The notes: generated from the sequence alone by a model not told the origin. Shown: positions 11,054 through 23,265, counted from the stretch's first letter. The stretch: DNA of 64,000 nucleotides from Selaginella tamariscina (GCA_003024785.1 PUQB01000574.1:15001-79000); one strand, 5' to 3'. Translations and numbers: made by a program.

Positions 11054-13408
11054 ATTGAGGATTTTTTGGAAAGTTTGTTGGTAATTAGACACAAGTAGAA
11101 CTAGACATAATTGTTCTTTAGTACCAATCCTAATAAATCAAGAAGGGGCTGATTAGAGTGTGTTTTTATGTTTTTTTAAGACACCAAGCTTTATATTAAT
11201 TTACTAGTTGTTAATTATTTACCGAACAAATTTCAAAAAACAATTAACTTCAACAACTGCCCTAGAAAAAAATGCAAGCATGTGAATTAATATATCTACA
11301 TCATGATCCACAAACAATATGTAAAACGAATGTGTGATACATATGAATGTAGAACATGTGAGACATGTTTGTTCACTTTGAAGAATAATTTATATAATAC
11401 TTCAATTTTGATAGGTTGTTGGCTTAAAGGAGAGGGAGAAAAGTTATAACATTTGTTGATATTTAAAAAACAAAGTAGTTTTTTATTATAATTGCTTTTT
11501 ACTTTGAATGTTGACTATTACTACTTATCGAATTATGTTGATAAGTTCTATGTGTTGTAAAATACATTCTTGCTTAATTCATTTGGGTATTTAGTAATGG
11601 TCCGACCATGTGTCATTAGGTATTTATGCAAAGCTAGTACTTCCATTTAAAAAACTCTTACCCTGATTTTCTATGTCTCGGTTAGGTTCTTGGTTAGTTC
11701 CAATGCATGTTGACCTAGGGTTGACCTAACCCCACGCTTTAAGAGGTGGTTCACATGTGTCCTTACCCTCATGTGAGGGTGAAGGGGGTTACATGTGACC
11801 TATTTAGCCTTGTGATATTAATTTAAACTTTAAAAAAAAAATATTTTTAAAATTAAATAAATATAAATTACAAATGTAGGCTTTTCAATTATATATAATT
11901 TTTATATAAAATAAATAAAATTAAAAATCTTGGTTTTTTATATTAATAATTTTAATTTTTTTAAATTTAAAACCTATGATAATTAAACATGTGGCAAGAA
12001 AAAACATATTTTTTACCCTTGTGAAGGTGAAGGAAAATCTTACCCTTAAGACCTTTCCAAGGGTGAAAGTAAAATGTCACATGTGACTCTGCAAGAGTAA
12101 AAAGAATTTTAAAAGTGATGGCACATGTGAATCACCTCTAAACCCATTGGATTAAGGTTTAAGGGTCAATGAGTCGTTAAGTTAAAATTCACCAAGTATA
12201 TTCGGTCGAGGCACACCGTGGGTGCTAAGTCTTGAACATCAGCTCAAGGAAGGTTAGGTCTCATAATTAGGTGTGCATTTGACACACTTGGTTAGGTGTT
12301 CTCCTTAGGATTTAAGAGTTGAACAATCTAATCTCATTAGTAGGAGCCCTTTCGTGAGGCACTCGCAATGTCATGTATTTAGAGTTATTCAAACTTAGCC
12401 TTAAGAAATTTACTTAGTAAAACACTTATTCCATTTACGACTTTTGTGGTTTAAGGGTACCCCTTGTCGCCCTAAGGGGGTTGTATTCTCAAATGAAGGT
12501 GATTTCTTAAGGGGTAAGTGATGATGTTTTAATTATGTCACGAGGGTATGTGTGAAACACATCTTCTTTGTGGGTTAAGGCAGAGCATATCTAGGTCTAC
12601 TAGGTTTACTTGGGTTATCCTTAAGGGTTCAGAAATAATCATTTTAGGGGACAATATGAGTCTCTTATTTAATTAAATATTTAAGTCAAACTCTTGGGGT
12701 CATCTTGGAAGATTTAGTGTTACTCACACATGATGTATATGCTAGATGGCCACTTGGTAACCATGTATTGACCCTTTGAGTAAAAACTTTAATAATTTAG
12801 GTATTAGAGACAATAACACTAAAATCCCTATTATTGTAAAACAAATGAAATACATGCTCTAACAATTCCTTTACTTTATGATTAACAAGTTCAACTTTAA
12901 ACAAACAATGTTCTTATTCGCCTTATTTAACATTTTACTTTTTTCTAATTTGCTTACTCTCCCTTATTGTTGAGACATCTCTAGATAAAAGTGTAGTTGA
13001 AATGTTAGACTATAATCCCTGTGAAGATGGTCCTGATGGGCATTTGAGAAGAAGAACCAATGACCATACAAAAAGCGAATCCCACTCCCATAAAAAATTC
13101 AATCTCCTCTTGTATCAAATTTATCTCTGCGACTTGTCAAGGGTCATGTAAATCTTAGGAAATTTGTCCACATGTTTTTCAAATTAATAAACATGTACAT
13201 ATATCTATATTAAAAACCAACATTTAATGAATAAAGCCCAAACACATAAATTAATTATTATAACATGGCACTATTGAGTAAAAACTTTACAATGTAATGC
13301 CACAATAAAACATATTGATGTTTTTTTAAGTTTTCCTAATCTAAGACATTGAAGGAACCCCTCGATGTCAAGGCTTGAAAATGAAAGGCCTTTTTAAAAA
13401 ATCCTCGG
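11054..13408. mobile_element. Candidate inverted-repeat-bounded element
   Basis: The left edge has TTGAGGATTTTTTGGAAAG (11054-11072). The right edge carries the inverted form AAAAAATCCTCGG (about 13394-13408). The same bounded unit recurs in module 3 (17,630 to about 22,850), module 4 (from 37,235) and module 5 (47,386-48,347, the clearest case). No transposase is recognisable inside. A short internal stretch (about 12,950-13,140; CTCTCCCTTATTGTTGAGAC and GAAATGTTAGACTA) is the best conserved part. It could be a non-autonomous DNA transposon or simply part of the duplicated spacer. Confidence 0.35.
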
Positions 13409-14329
13409 TGCATAGGAGAATACTTAATAAGCCTATTTTTAAATATGTCCTCAGTGTTGAAAGGCAAAACTTAAGAAACCTTCTAAAATTATAAATATTT
13501 ATGCAATTTTTAAAACAAGCCAATTGAGTATGGATAACAGAGTCGAACGTCAGAGTACATACCCACAATCAATTTCATCACTATTTTCAATACCAATCTG
13601 TAACTAAAAATACATGGACAAGTCTATATAAGGTTATGTTTATTGAGTCTAGACTCTAAGTTCGGCACTCATGGTGCCATAGGTATGTATCACAACACCC
13701 ATAGACTATCTCTATTAAATAATTTAATATTAATTATATTTAATAAATAGAATTCTGTGTATTATATTATTAATAATATAACGAAGAGATTCAAATATTC
13801 ATATACAATATTTTAAATTATAAGTTACATAAAGCTATTGCATATTAACTTATATCTATAATACCTTCCAATGTTTACTATTATAGGTGTGCCAATATTT
13901 CATACATAATTGACATATTAGCGTGCGTATACTCAGATGGAGTGAATACACATATAGAACACCTATAAATGCATATATATGATAAATGCAAATATAATTT
14001 ATCAAAGATTATTATATGCTAACTCATGATTCTAATGACTATATGTTTATTCTTATTAAATGTTTATGAATTCAAACTTTACATTCAGAAATAATTAATA
14101 TTAAAGTTTTGAATTAGATAAAATAAGATTATAAATTTCTTAAAGATACTCCTGTATATATATTTGTACATAATTATTAAATAATAAACTTATTGATATA
14201 TCAATTAAGAGTTTAATAATATAAGTTTTAAATAAATCCTAAATTAACATATATATTATTACCTCAAATAAATAACTGTATACAATTATATTTTGTGAAG
14301 AAGTTTTAGTTCGAGAAGGAAAAAAAAAA

Positions 14330-14419
14330 TTTGGACCATTTCTCGATTTGTGCGTGTCATCCTTCCATGCTAATCTTCTCTGTATCATAACAATTTATCA
14401 AATGTCTCCCGGAGGAGAC
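14330..14419 (-). ncRNA. U6 snRNA-like gene, copy in module 3 (9-nt deletion)
   Basis: Nearly identical to the module 2 copy: hairpin GTCTCC-TCCG-GGAGAC, ACAGAGA and AGC triad kept, and the same nine bases missing from the internal stem-loop. The terminator is a run of ten T (14320-14329). The USE ATCCCACATGT is at 14474-14484 and a TATA-like TTTTATA is at 14443-14449. The shared 9-base loss shows the deletion pre-dates the duplication of modules 2 and 3. Confidence 0.85.
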
Positions 14420-14576
14420 ATTAATTTATTCCCAGGCCTTGCTATAAAAGAATAGGGCTAAGGCCACTATTATACATGTGGGATTATGACACGACACGTG
14501 GCTGTCTCTCCATTGAAGCGAGCATTGCTGATATTGAATATATTGAAGGTTTAGGGTTCGTCATTTGAGGCGCCTC

Positions 14577-15050
14577 CGCAGACAAAGTCCGGCAAGGACA
14601 ATCCACCTTCTCCCAGAAGATCTAGAAGAAGAAGCAAGGGATTATACACCGGCTTCCAAGACAGATGCAGATTCTACACCAGCATCCAAGAGGCGCAAGT
14701 CAGATGCAGGTTTCAAGCCGGAAATCCACAGTTTTAATCAAGAAATCAAGTAAGAAATGTGAGTTTTCAAGCAACAACTGTGCGGATTCAAGCAGAAGAA
14801 TCTACACAGGACGTCCAGGTAGCCTCTCGATGTGCTCAAATGTCCACTTGATCTCATGTGGAAATGCAGACTGGTGTGCAAATCATGGAACGAGCTCATC
14901 AAATCACCAAAATTCAGCTCAGATAGGAGTGAGCACGAGCCTCGCGCATGGTCATTAGCGTACCATTACACCACTAAGAAAAGGGCACTGTGAACTTTGT
15001 GTCATCTGCCTGGGTTGATTTCCCAGTTGCAGTTGTGTCCAACCCAAAAG
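14577..15050 (+). pseudogene. F-box protein, copy 3 (exon 1, start lost)
   Basis: Homologous to copy 2 over the basic leader, the damaged F-box (PLDLMWKCRLVCKSWNELIKSP region at about 14843-14910) and the KKGTVNFVSSAWVDFPVA tail. The ATG-containing ATGCGAAATGTGG of copies 4 and 5 is missing, so no start codon remains in the proper position. The frame changes within the leader and before the F-box. It ends at the donor-like AAAAG/GTAC; no exon 2 follows, only a TA/TG microsatellite. Confidence 0.65.
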
Positions 15051-15059
15051 GTACATATC

Positions 15060-15125
15060 ATATATATATATATATATATATAATGGTTGTGTGTGTGTGG
15101 TGTGTGTGTGTGTGTGTGTGTGTAG
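15060..15125. repeat. (TA)n(TG)n microsatellite
   Basis: Compound repeat in the residual F-box intron. It is equivalent to the shorter tract at 8510-8557. Confidence 0.8.
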
Positions 15126-15390
15126 ATAGATATAGAACACAGGTACACGGTACATGTATACGCATGTACACACGTATACACTTTACATATAAGTACTACG
15201 TTCACACATGTCATGAACTATTGCCGTCTTCTGGTGAACGACTTTTATAAATTAGTTAAACGTTTATATAGATTTTAAGTTATCAGAAGTGCATGTCCCT
15301 TTTTCTTTTCCTTAATAATATCATATATTTTACCAAAATGAGTCAAATATCTATGTTTTAAAATCTACAATTAACAAAGTCATACTGGTT

Positions 15391-15927
15391 TTAATTAAAA
15401 CACCTGAAGCAGTTTATCATGGAGGAGTTAACTTGCTGAACGAAATGGCCACCCGGTAAATAAATAACATCCGTCAGATTGGGCAACAACTCTTTGATTT
15501 GACCACCGGACAAAAACTCCTGTATCCCTGGTATTTTCATCATGTAATCGTCTCTCCCTATTAAAATTTACACGGTGTACTGATTGGCATATTCATCCAC
15601 GGTGTCATTAACTCAAACCAAATATTATACTATATATATGTGTGTGTATAAATATGTACATGATTGCTACATACATGGGAACAAATATATATAATAAACC
15701 ATATATGTATATGTAATGTACTTACTGAATAGTGTATACATGGCTTAAGTGTATGTGTGAGAGAGAGAGAGGCATCTGATGCTATCATACACACCTAAAC
15801 ACACAACACCTACCTGTTGCGATAAGTAGCACACAGAGGTGCTTCAAAACCACACTTTCGAAAAGCTCTGTTTGTACACGTAGAAAATCGTGATGTAACT
15901 CAAGTGTGTATATCTTCTTTAACACAG

Positions 15928-15960
<33 letters not shown>

Positions 15961-16893
15961 AGAGTAACATAAAAACTGGGGACAAACTTAACATATTAAG
16001 TTCATCTCGTTCAACTATCATTCAGTTGATTATATATACAGACTTAAACTAATGATGAATCTCCCCTCTCCCCCCCCCCCTCACACACACACACATTGAT
16101 ATACAGGTAAACTATACAACTAAGCTATACCTTGTGATTTTATACAAGCTGTACACTCTAAAAACAAAGTCATGTATGTGTGTTACATGTATGGGGGTAT
16201 ATCACCACACACAACAACTTAACTCCAAAACGTAATGAATAGAATCCTTCGTCTGGAGGTCCCTTATAAATATGTGGGAAAAGAGGAACTCCTACTGCGA
16301 CATGTCCTTTAATAAGATCCGGTCTTGTTAAACAGAGGTTCCATCCACAAAATCCCCCAGCATCATGTGATGCAAAAATACCTGCACACACAAGAAAAAC
16401 ACCCTCAAAACATGCACACACACTCATACACACAGCATGTGTATGTTATATTAATTTTGATATAGTTTGATACCCTACTCTTTTAAAACGGGCAGTGTTT
16501 ATAAACTGTTATAAAACGAAAATGTCATAGTTGCACACACACACACACACACACTGACCGGGTCGCCACCAAGTGCATATATGAGAGCAACTATATCACC
16601 AAATCGAAGGGCTTAGTTAAACTGACCAGTTAAATCCTTGGGCATTCGTTAAACCAAAACCCCGCATATCCGGGGCAATTGCATGGTATCCTTCGTCTGC
16701 AAGTCCTTTAAGCTGACTTGTCCAGGAATACCATGTCTCGGGAAAACCATGTAGTAATATAACCTTTATAAACCATATATGTAATTAATTATCTATTTAA
16801 TATATAAACTTGAGGAATTACCTGATCCCATTTGGCGATATGCATTTTGATGCCATTTACATCTAACGTACTATTTGTAACATGCTCCGCCAT
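15391..16893 (-). pseudogene. Soluble epoxide hydrolase-like, copy 3
   Basis: Exons by homology: 16893-16822 (ATG present; one base missing in GCACAAATGG), about 16766-16559, 16381-16224, about 15928-15812 and about 15615-15391. Lesions: the acceptor and first bases of exon 2 are deleted (TGGACCTG missing near 16767). One base is lost at GCAAAAATACC at the exon 3 start. Exon 4 has lost its 5' half, where a (TC)n tract now follows CACAGT. The exon 5 acceptor is deleted as in copy 2, with the same 15-base loss after HFVQQ. The upstream G-box is also gone. SHDAGGFCGW is still readable. Clearly non-functional. Confidence 0.8.
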
Positions 16894-17987
16894 AACTACT
16901 CTTAGTCTTAACTCTTGCAGTATTATATATTACGAAGCTGCCACACGACTCTCTATAGTTTAGTTAAATTGAATTATATATATAACATAGATTTGTCACA
17001 CATAAAAACAATATTCATATTTTGATTCCACTATTTACACGTGGCCTTTCAACGATTAAATATGTTCTCGTATAAGAAATAAACGATTTCTATTTGTCAT
17101 ATGTAAAATATAATATTAATATATTCTCATTGTACGACTATTTTACATATACAATTTCAATTAGATGTGACTTTTGAATTGATTTTGGAAGAAATAATAT
17201 TAATATATTTGATTTTATACTGTTTCTACATATATAATTTCAATATAAAAAGAGGGTCTATCTTTCTTTTCTTAAATTATATATTCTTAATTTTAAGTAT
17301 TAACTTTTATATATAGTATGGTGATTTATGAATTATAAATTTAAATATTTTTATTTTAATATTAAATATCCAAATTAAATCTCATTGATAATTTAAATAT
17401 TAAATTTATAAATTTACATTTTGAAATTGATGTTGGGCTTTTACGGTGATGTATTTGTTTTTAAATTACCTTAATCTCTTGTCTTTTACTATTGTTTAAT
17501 TATATGATAATTTTATTTATAAATTACTAAAGCATATTGAAAAACAACTTATGCACACATGGGTTCGTGCACATGATTTATGTGTAACCCAATTCATAAG
17601 GAATATTATTTTAAAAGTCCTCGGTATTGAGGATTTTTTAGAATTTGGTTGGTAACTAGACACAAGTAGAATTAGACATAATTATTTTTTAGTACCAATC
17701 CCAATAAATCAAGAAGGGGCTGATTGGAGTGTGTTTTTATTTTTTTTTAAGACACCAAGCTTTATATTAATTTACTAGTTGTTAATTATTTATCGAACAA
17801 AATTCAAAGATAATGAAAAACAATTAACTCCAACAACTGCCCTATGCAAGCATGTGGATTAATATATCTACATCATGATCCACAAATAAATGTAAGACGA
17901 ATGTGTGATACATATGAATGTAGAACAAGTGAGATATGTTTGTTCTTTTGAAGAATAATTTATATCATACTTCAAATGTTGGCTTAA

Positions 17988-18990
17988 GGGCCAATGCCAC
18001 CAATAATTAAATTAATCTAATTTCAATTAACTTTTTAATTGACATTCCAACCGGCTCAATTAAGTTCCAACTTAATCAGCTTAATTTAATTATCCTAATT
18101 TAATTGAAAATCATTTCCACTAAAGATTCTTTTCAATTAGGCTCATTACAATTAAATTAGCTCAAGACGGGAATCCTTAATTTTTTAATTGAACTCAGCC
18201 TGTATCATTAACTCAATTAGGGTTTCGGGTGTGGTAGTTATGGATCCAGGTGAGCATGGGCTACATGGACTACATGATACACATGTTTCTTCAAAAAAGC
18301 ACAACCGACAGCCTAATTGGAGCAGGAGGAGATCTTCTTGCTGGTATAGTTGAAAAAGGAGGAGGAAGAGGATTACACAAGTAGGAAGGACAGGAACAAG
18401 GCCATCTTAAAGACACAAAGGTTTCAGAAGATCGGTGAGAAGAATGGCCGCGACTGTACCCTGCAACAACCATGAGAATATCAGGGTGAAGTGGGACAAC
18501 GTGGTCTTAGCATTCAAAAAAATCCGTGAAACAATGTTGCAACTGTATCTAATATCTGCAACTTGTATTCTCCACAACTATTTGATAGATGTGGGAGATA
18601 TAGATGTTGAGCAAGCGCTGCAAGCCATTAGAGTGGCTGAACAAGAGGCTACACAACAACAAGCTCCTCAGGTTGGAGCTCTTGAAGCTCAAGGCCCAGC
18701 TACAATTGAACAAGAAGACGATAACGAAGCTCAACTTCAGCATGATGAAGCCAATGGTTGCATATCCGAGATCAACTTGTTCGATTTGACATTTGAACTA
18801 GCGGGTGAACTTAATTTATTGATATTTTGGTTGGAATACAATTAACTAATTAATTTAATTCCATTTCCATGCCCTAATTATTTCAATTAAATTAAGTCGG
18901 TGGGAATGAAATGTAATTAAATTAATAAATTAGATTCGATTAGTCTAATGTTGATATTCCTAATTAATTAGACTAATCGAATCTAATTTA
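17988..18990 (+). mobile_element. PIF/Harbinger transposon, internally deleted, right end missing
   Basis: Begins GGGCCAATGCCACC directly after TAA, the typical PIF/Harbinger target trinucleotide. At 18,300-18,525 a Myb/SANT (trihelix-like) domain is readable across a frame change (EQEEIFLLV.., then VKWDNVVLAFKKI), as in the DNA-binding accessory ORF of this superfamily. It is joined at about 18,528 to the C-terminal end of a DDE transposase (ATCILHNYLIDVGD, 18,558-18,599), followed by an acidic Gln/Glu-rich tail to 18,845. The catalytic DDE core is absent, so an internal deletion fused the two genes. No matching right terminal inverted repeat is found before the retroelement begins at about 18,990. 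Non-autonomous remnant. Confidence 0.6.
18927..18989. repeat. Perfect 23-bp inverted repeat
   Basis: Arms at 18,927-18,949 and 18,967-18,989 are exact reverse complements (core AGATTCGATTAGTCTAAT) around a 17-base loop. The hairpin sits exactly at the junction between the Harbinger remnant and the truncated retroelement. Confidence 0.9.
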
Positions 18991-20804
18991 GATTAACTGA
19001 GGACGGTTGCTTACCCTCAACGAGATCGATAGGACAGTCGTACTCACGGTGCGGTGGCAAGGCAGAAGCTTTCTTTTTGTCGAAGACGTCTGCGAAATCG
19101 GCATACTGCTTTGGTAAGGCAGGAGGAACAGAAACATCCTTAGCAGAGCAGGGATAGACTTTGATGCGAACACGGATGCTGGGTCATGTCGGCTATCTTT
19201 CTTGAACTGCTTCAAGGTGATATGCGAGACTCGAAGTGGAGGAGGAACTGGAACAGGATCGGAATCAAAGAGTGTGGCTGGAGTTGAAACAGCTGGGAAA
19301 CTGTTCATGAAACGTTCTCTCCAACCAGGATCCACCAACTCGATCCACGGCAAACCAAGGATAATCGTAGAGTCTGGAATAGAAACAACACTGAAGGAGA
19401 TGTTGCACACAGCACCGCAAGCAACGACCTCAACGAACTCCGTGTCATTTATTACCGCTCCAGATTTGATATCTCGTCCATCAACGACCCGTACAGAACC
19501 AGGAGTCTTCAAAGGATGTAGACGGATCCCGTGCTTGACAGCAAAATTCTTGTCGATGAAATTTGCGTTCGCTCCGCTATCCACCAAAGCTTTACCAGAG
19601 AACTCCACCTCTGGTGTCTTCAGCTGCACCGGAACATGGAACGGCTTGCACACCTTCGTGGATGGAATGGATCCAAGATGAGGAAGGGAAGATGTTATGA
19701 GTGAAGAGCCTTGAGGAACATGAGTTGTTCCACGGCAATCCAGCCGGACGGCTCCTATTCGGGCTGGATCTTCTCGTTTCCCGGCAGCACAGCAAGGGCC
19801 ACTTCACGAGCTTGTTTTGGACGTCGATGACAATTCTCCAACTTGTGGTACGGGTCCCCACAGTACAAACAAAGCTTGTACTGAATCCGCTTCTGACGTT
19901 CGGTTGGCAAAAGCTTGCCTCGGCGTGATCGCCCTAATTCCATCGGGGATGGTTCTACTGAGGAAGATGATGAATCAGCAGATGAGGGAACAGGGACTGC
20001 AGAAATGGAAGAAGACGGCACCAAGAAGAAAGAAGGATGCCGACGTTCTTGTTTCCGCTCGATCAACCGGTTGTCACAACGAATTGCCAACTCGATCATG
20101 CTGGTGAGGGTTTCCGGAACCGCAAAATTCAGCAACATGTCTTTGACCTCGTCCTGCCCGACCGGAAAACCTCCTTGAGAGCACGATCTCCCCATGTGAC
20201 ATCACAAGCAAGAAGTTGAAACTTCGATGCGTACTCTGCTACCGACATACCCCTTGGTGAAGCTGACGGAGTTTGGTGATGGCAGCACTCTCACGATCCA
20301 CGTCACTGAACATCGCCGTGAACCGTTCCACAAACTCGTCAAAATTCCCAAGGATCGGATCATTGTTCTCCAGCAAGGCTGAGAACCATGAAAGAGCAGA
20401 ACCAGAAAAGACCCGATCAATCCAACCTTAATGGGTTGTGCTGTAGCGCCTCGGCTGCATCACGATCCGCAGACAAACTTGATGAGGAAAACCTCGGAAC
20501 TTCGATCGGGTACCATCGAACTTTTCGGGCATGCTGATCTTCGGCTCTGGAGAATTCGCACGCTGTCGGAGCTGATCATTCTCCAGGTGTAGTTGTTTGA
20601 GCTGCTGCTGGAGGGCAGCAACTTGCTCATGAAGAGCATGCTCGGACATGATGAGTCGAAGAAGAAAAAAAAAGAAAAAGAGAAGAAAATCAGAAAAGAA
20701 AAAGAAAAGAAAAATCGAAAAGAAAATTGAAAAGAGAGAAAGAAAGAAAATGGGATCGATGACAAGGGAAACAGAAGCTTGTCACTACCTAGAATCATTC
20801 AAAC
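18990..20804 (-). mobile_element. Ty3-type LTR retrotransposon, internal region truncated before RT
   Basis: Read on the minus strand. Gag starts at 20,649 (MSEHALHEQVAALQQQ coiled coil, then ISMPEKFDGTRSKFRGF). It continues through the Ty3 capsid motifs (AEYASKFQLLACDVTW, PETLTSMIELAIRCDNRL) and one CCHC zinc knuckle (CLYCGDPYHKLENC, about 19,830). Next is an aspartic protease with DSGANANFID (about 19,580) and IILGLPW. The last readable part is the pre-RT linker (YADFADVFDKKKA.. LPPHREYDCPIDL), which stops at about 18,998. Reverse transcriptase, RNase H, integrase and the 3' LTR are missing. The frame shifts several times (near 19,650, 19,760, 20,200 and 20,450). A dead fragment. Confidence 0.85.
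20791..20804 (-). promoter_or_regulatory. Primer-binding site, apparently self-priming
   Basis: Immediately inside the LTR end, the minus strand reads GTTTGAATGATTCT. This is not complementary to an initiator tRNA 3' end. It is complementary over 12 bases to the predicted first bases of the element's own RNA (AGAATCATTCAA, from 20,933 downward). Confidence 0.6.
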
Positions 20805-21202
20805 TGTCACGACCTTGTGCAAAGGGCGAAACCTTTAGAACAAGGGTGGAACCTTGAAAGGAGGAGATTGTATTCAAGAAAGAAATGAATACAAAATGAA
20901 ACACAAGGCCGAAGACTGGTGTTGAATGATTCTGAGAAACCTGGAACTGGAACCCTGTTTATATATCTGAGGTCCTGAGGATTGTATGTCCACAACTGGT
21001 CTGGAATGTGTGATCCACAACTGGTCTGGAATGTGTGGTCCACACTGGTTTGGAACATGCTATGAATATACGCCTTGCTGTTGATGGTGTAATTTAGCAT
21101 CCAGGATCATACGGACCAGTTGGTTAACACATGTGTGTGTTACCCAAAAAATCTCGGGTTTCAAGTCCTTTGAAAGACAAAAAATGACCCATGATTCTTA
21201 CA
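20805..21202 (-). repeat. 5' LTR of the Ty3-type element (398 bp)
   Basis: Bounded by TGT..ACA: in element orientation it starts TGTAAGAATC at 21,202 and ends GTCGTGACA at 20,805. It contains a short internal direct repeat, CACAACTGGTCTGGAATGTG (about 20,991-21,035). On the right, unrelated module 3 sequence (GTTACATGTGACC) resumes directly. No second LTR is in the window. Confidence 0.8.
20933..20965 (-). promoter_or_regulatory. LTR core promoter: TATATAAA and inferred RNA start
   Basis: TATATAAA at 20,958-20,965 (minus strand) lies about 32 bases upstream of 20,933, where the 12-base sequence complementary to the primer-binding site begins. That distance is typical for TATA to transcription start. 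Confidence 0.6.
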
Positions 21203-23265
21203 GTTACATGTGACCTATTTAGCCTTATGATATTAATTTAAACTTTAAAAAAATAATTTAAAATTAAATAAATATAAATTACAAATTTATATTAATATAT
21301 TTTAATTTTTTAAATTTAAAACCTATGATAATAAACATGTGGCAAGAAAAAACATATTTTTACCTTTTGCGAGGGTGAGAGTAAAAATGTCATATGTGAC
21401 TCTGCAAGAGTAAAAAAGAATTTTTAAGGGTGACGGCAATGTGAATCACCTCTAAACCCATTGGATTAAGGTTTAAGGGTTAATGGATCATTAAGTTAAA
21501 ATTCACCAAGTATATTCCCATTGGGAATGAGATTCGCGATAGCTCACTTTATAAAATATGAAAACATGGGGGGCTCAAGTAGTACATATAGTGAGGGTTC
21601 TTAGTACACATTGTGGGAGACAATGTCATATAAAGATGTGACATTAGACTAGATATGACACTCGAGGCACACCCGGGGTGCTAAGCTTTGAACATCAGCT
21701 CAAGGAAGATTAGGTCTCATAACTAGGTGTGCTTTTAACACACTTGGTTAGGTGTTCTCCTTAGGATTTAAGAGTTGAATAATCTAAGCTCATTAGTAGG
21801 AGCCCTTTCATGAGGCACTCGCAATGTCATGTACTTAGGATTATTCAAACTTAGCCTTAAGAAGTTTATTTAATAAAACACTTATGTCCATTTTACGACA
21901 CATGCTTGTTTTGTGGTTTAGGGTACCCCTTATCGCCCTAAGGGGGTTGTATTCTCAAATGAGGGTGATTCCTTAAGGGGTAAGTGATGATGTTTTAACT
22001 ATGTCACGAGGGTATGTGTGAAACACATCTTCTTCGTGGGTTAGGCCAAGAGCATGTCTAGGTCTACTAGGTTTACTCGGGTTATCCTTTAGGGTTCAGG
22101 AAATAATCATTTTAGGAGACTTAAGATATAAATATGAGTCTCTTACTTAATTAAATATTTAAGTCAAACTCTTGGGGTCATCTTGGAAGATTTAGTGTTG
22201 CTCACACATGGTGTTAATGCTAAATGGCCACTTGGTAGCCATGTATTGACCCTTCGAGTAAAATCTAACAATTTAGGTATTAAGAGACAATAACACTAAA
22301 ATCCCTATTATTGTAAAACAAATGAAATACATGCTCTAACAATTCCTTTACTTTATGACCAACAAGCTCACTTTTAACAAATTGCAAAACACAATGTTCT
22401 TATTCGCCTTATTTAACACTTTTTACTTTTTTCTAATTTGCTTACTCTCCCTTGTTGTTGAGACATCTCTAGAGAAAGTTGTAGTTGAAATGTTAGACTA
22501 TAGTCCCTGTGGAGATGGTCTTGGTGGGCATTTGAGAAGAAGAACCAATAACCATACAAAAAGCGAATCCCACTCCCGTAAAAATTCAATCTCCTCTTGT
22601 ATCAAATTTGTCTTCTTTGCGACTTGCCAAGGGTCATGTAAATCCTTAGGAAATTTGTCCACATGTTTTTCAAATTAATAAACATGTATAATATTAAAAA
22701 CCAATATTTAATGAACAAAGCCCAAACAATAGATTAATTATTAACATGGCACTATTGAGTAAAAAATTTACAATGTAATGCCACAATAAAACATGAAGGA
22801 ACCCCTCGATGCCAAGGCTTGGAAAATGAAAGGCCTTTTAAAAAATCCTCGGTGCATAGGAGAATACTTAATAAGCCAACCTAAAAAAATATAATAATCC
22901 TATTTTTAAATATGTCCTTAGTGTTGAAAGGCAAAACTTAAGAAACCTTTTAAAATTATAAATATTTATGCAATTTTCAAAACAAGCCTTGGTGTCAATC
23001 ATTGGTGCCGAGGATTAAAAATTGTAATTAAAAATACATGGACAATCTATATAAAGTTATGTTGGTTGCATTGAACAACACCCATAGACTATCTTATTAA
23101 TAATTTAATATTAATTATATTTAATAAATAGAATTCTGTTTATTATATTTATTAATAATATAACAAGAGATTCAAAATATTCATATACAATATTTTAAAT
23201 TATAAGTTACATAAAGCTATTGCATATTAACTTATATCTATAATACCTTCCAATGTTTTACTATA

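Larger units (their letters stand above)
7420..13880. repeat. Segmental duplication, module 2
   Basis: The whole interval, from the GCATATATATGATAAATGC block through U6-like, F-box, EH and a long downstream spacer, is repeated in the same order from 13,970. There it is interrupted by a composite transposon at 17,988-21,202, and homology ends near 23,265. Copies differ by many small indels and substitutions, so the duplication is not recent. Confidence 0.85.
13970..23265. repeat. Segmental duplication, module 3 (split by transposons)
   Basis: Partner of 7,420-13,880. Order and strand of U6-like, F-box, EH and spacer are kept. Homology stops at 17,987, resumes at 21,203 (equivalent to 11,788 in module 2), and continues to about 23,265. 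Module 2 bases 11,428-11,787 have no counterpart. Confidence 0.85.

Noticed and set aside
18435-18845. Ordinary cellular gene with an acidic C-terminus
   Set aside because: The Myb/SANT and DDE-tail signatures and the TAA/GGGCC edge fit a transposon remnant better.
20805-20820. LTR start TGTCACGACC in plus orientation
   Set aside because: The gag and protease frames run on the minus strand and the TATA box lies in that orientation, so 20,805 is the LTR's 3' end.
22355-22678. 107-residue open frame on the plus strand
   Set aside because: The homologous stretches in modules 2, 4 and 5 are not open and the protein shows no recognisable features, so it is a chance frame in duplicated spacer.
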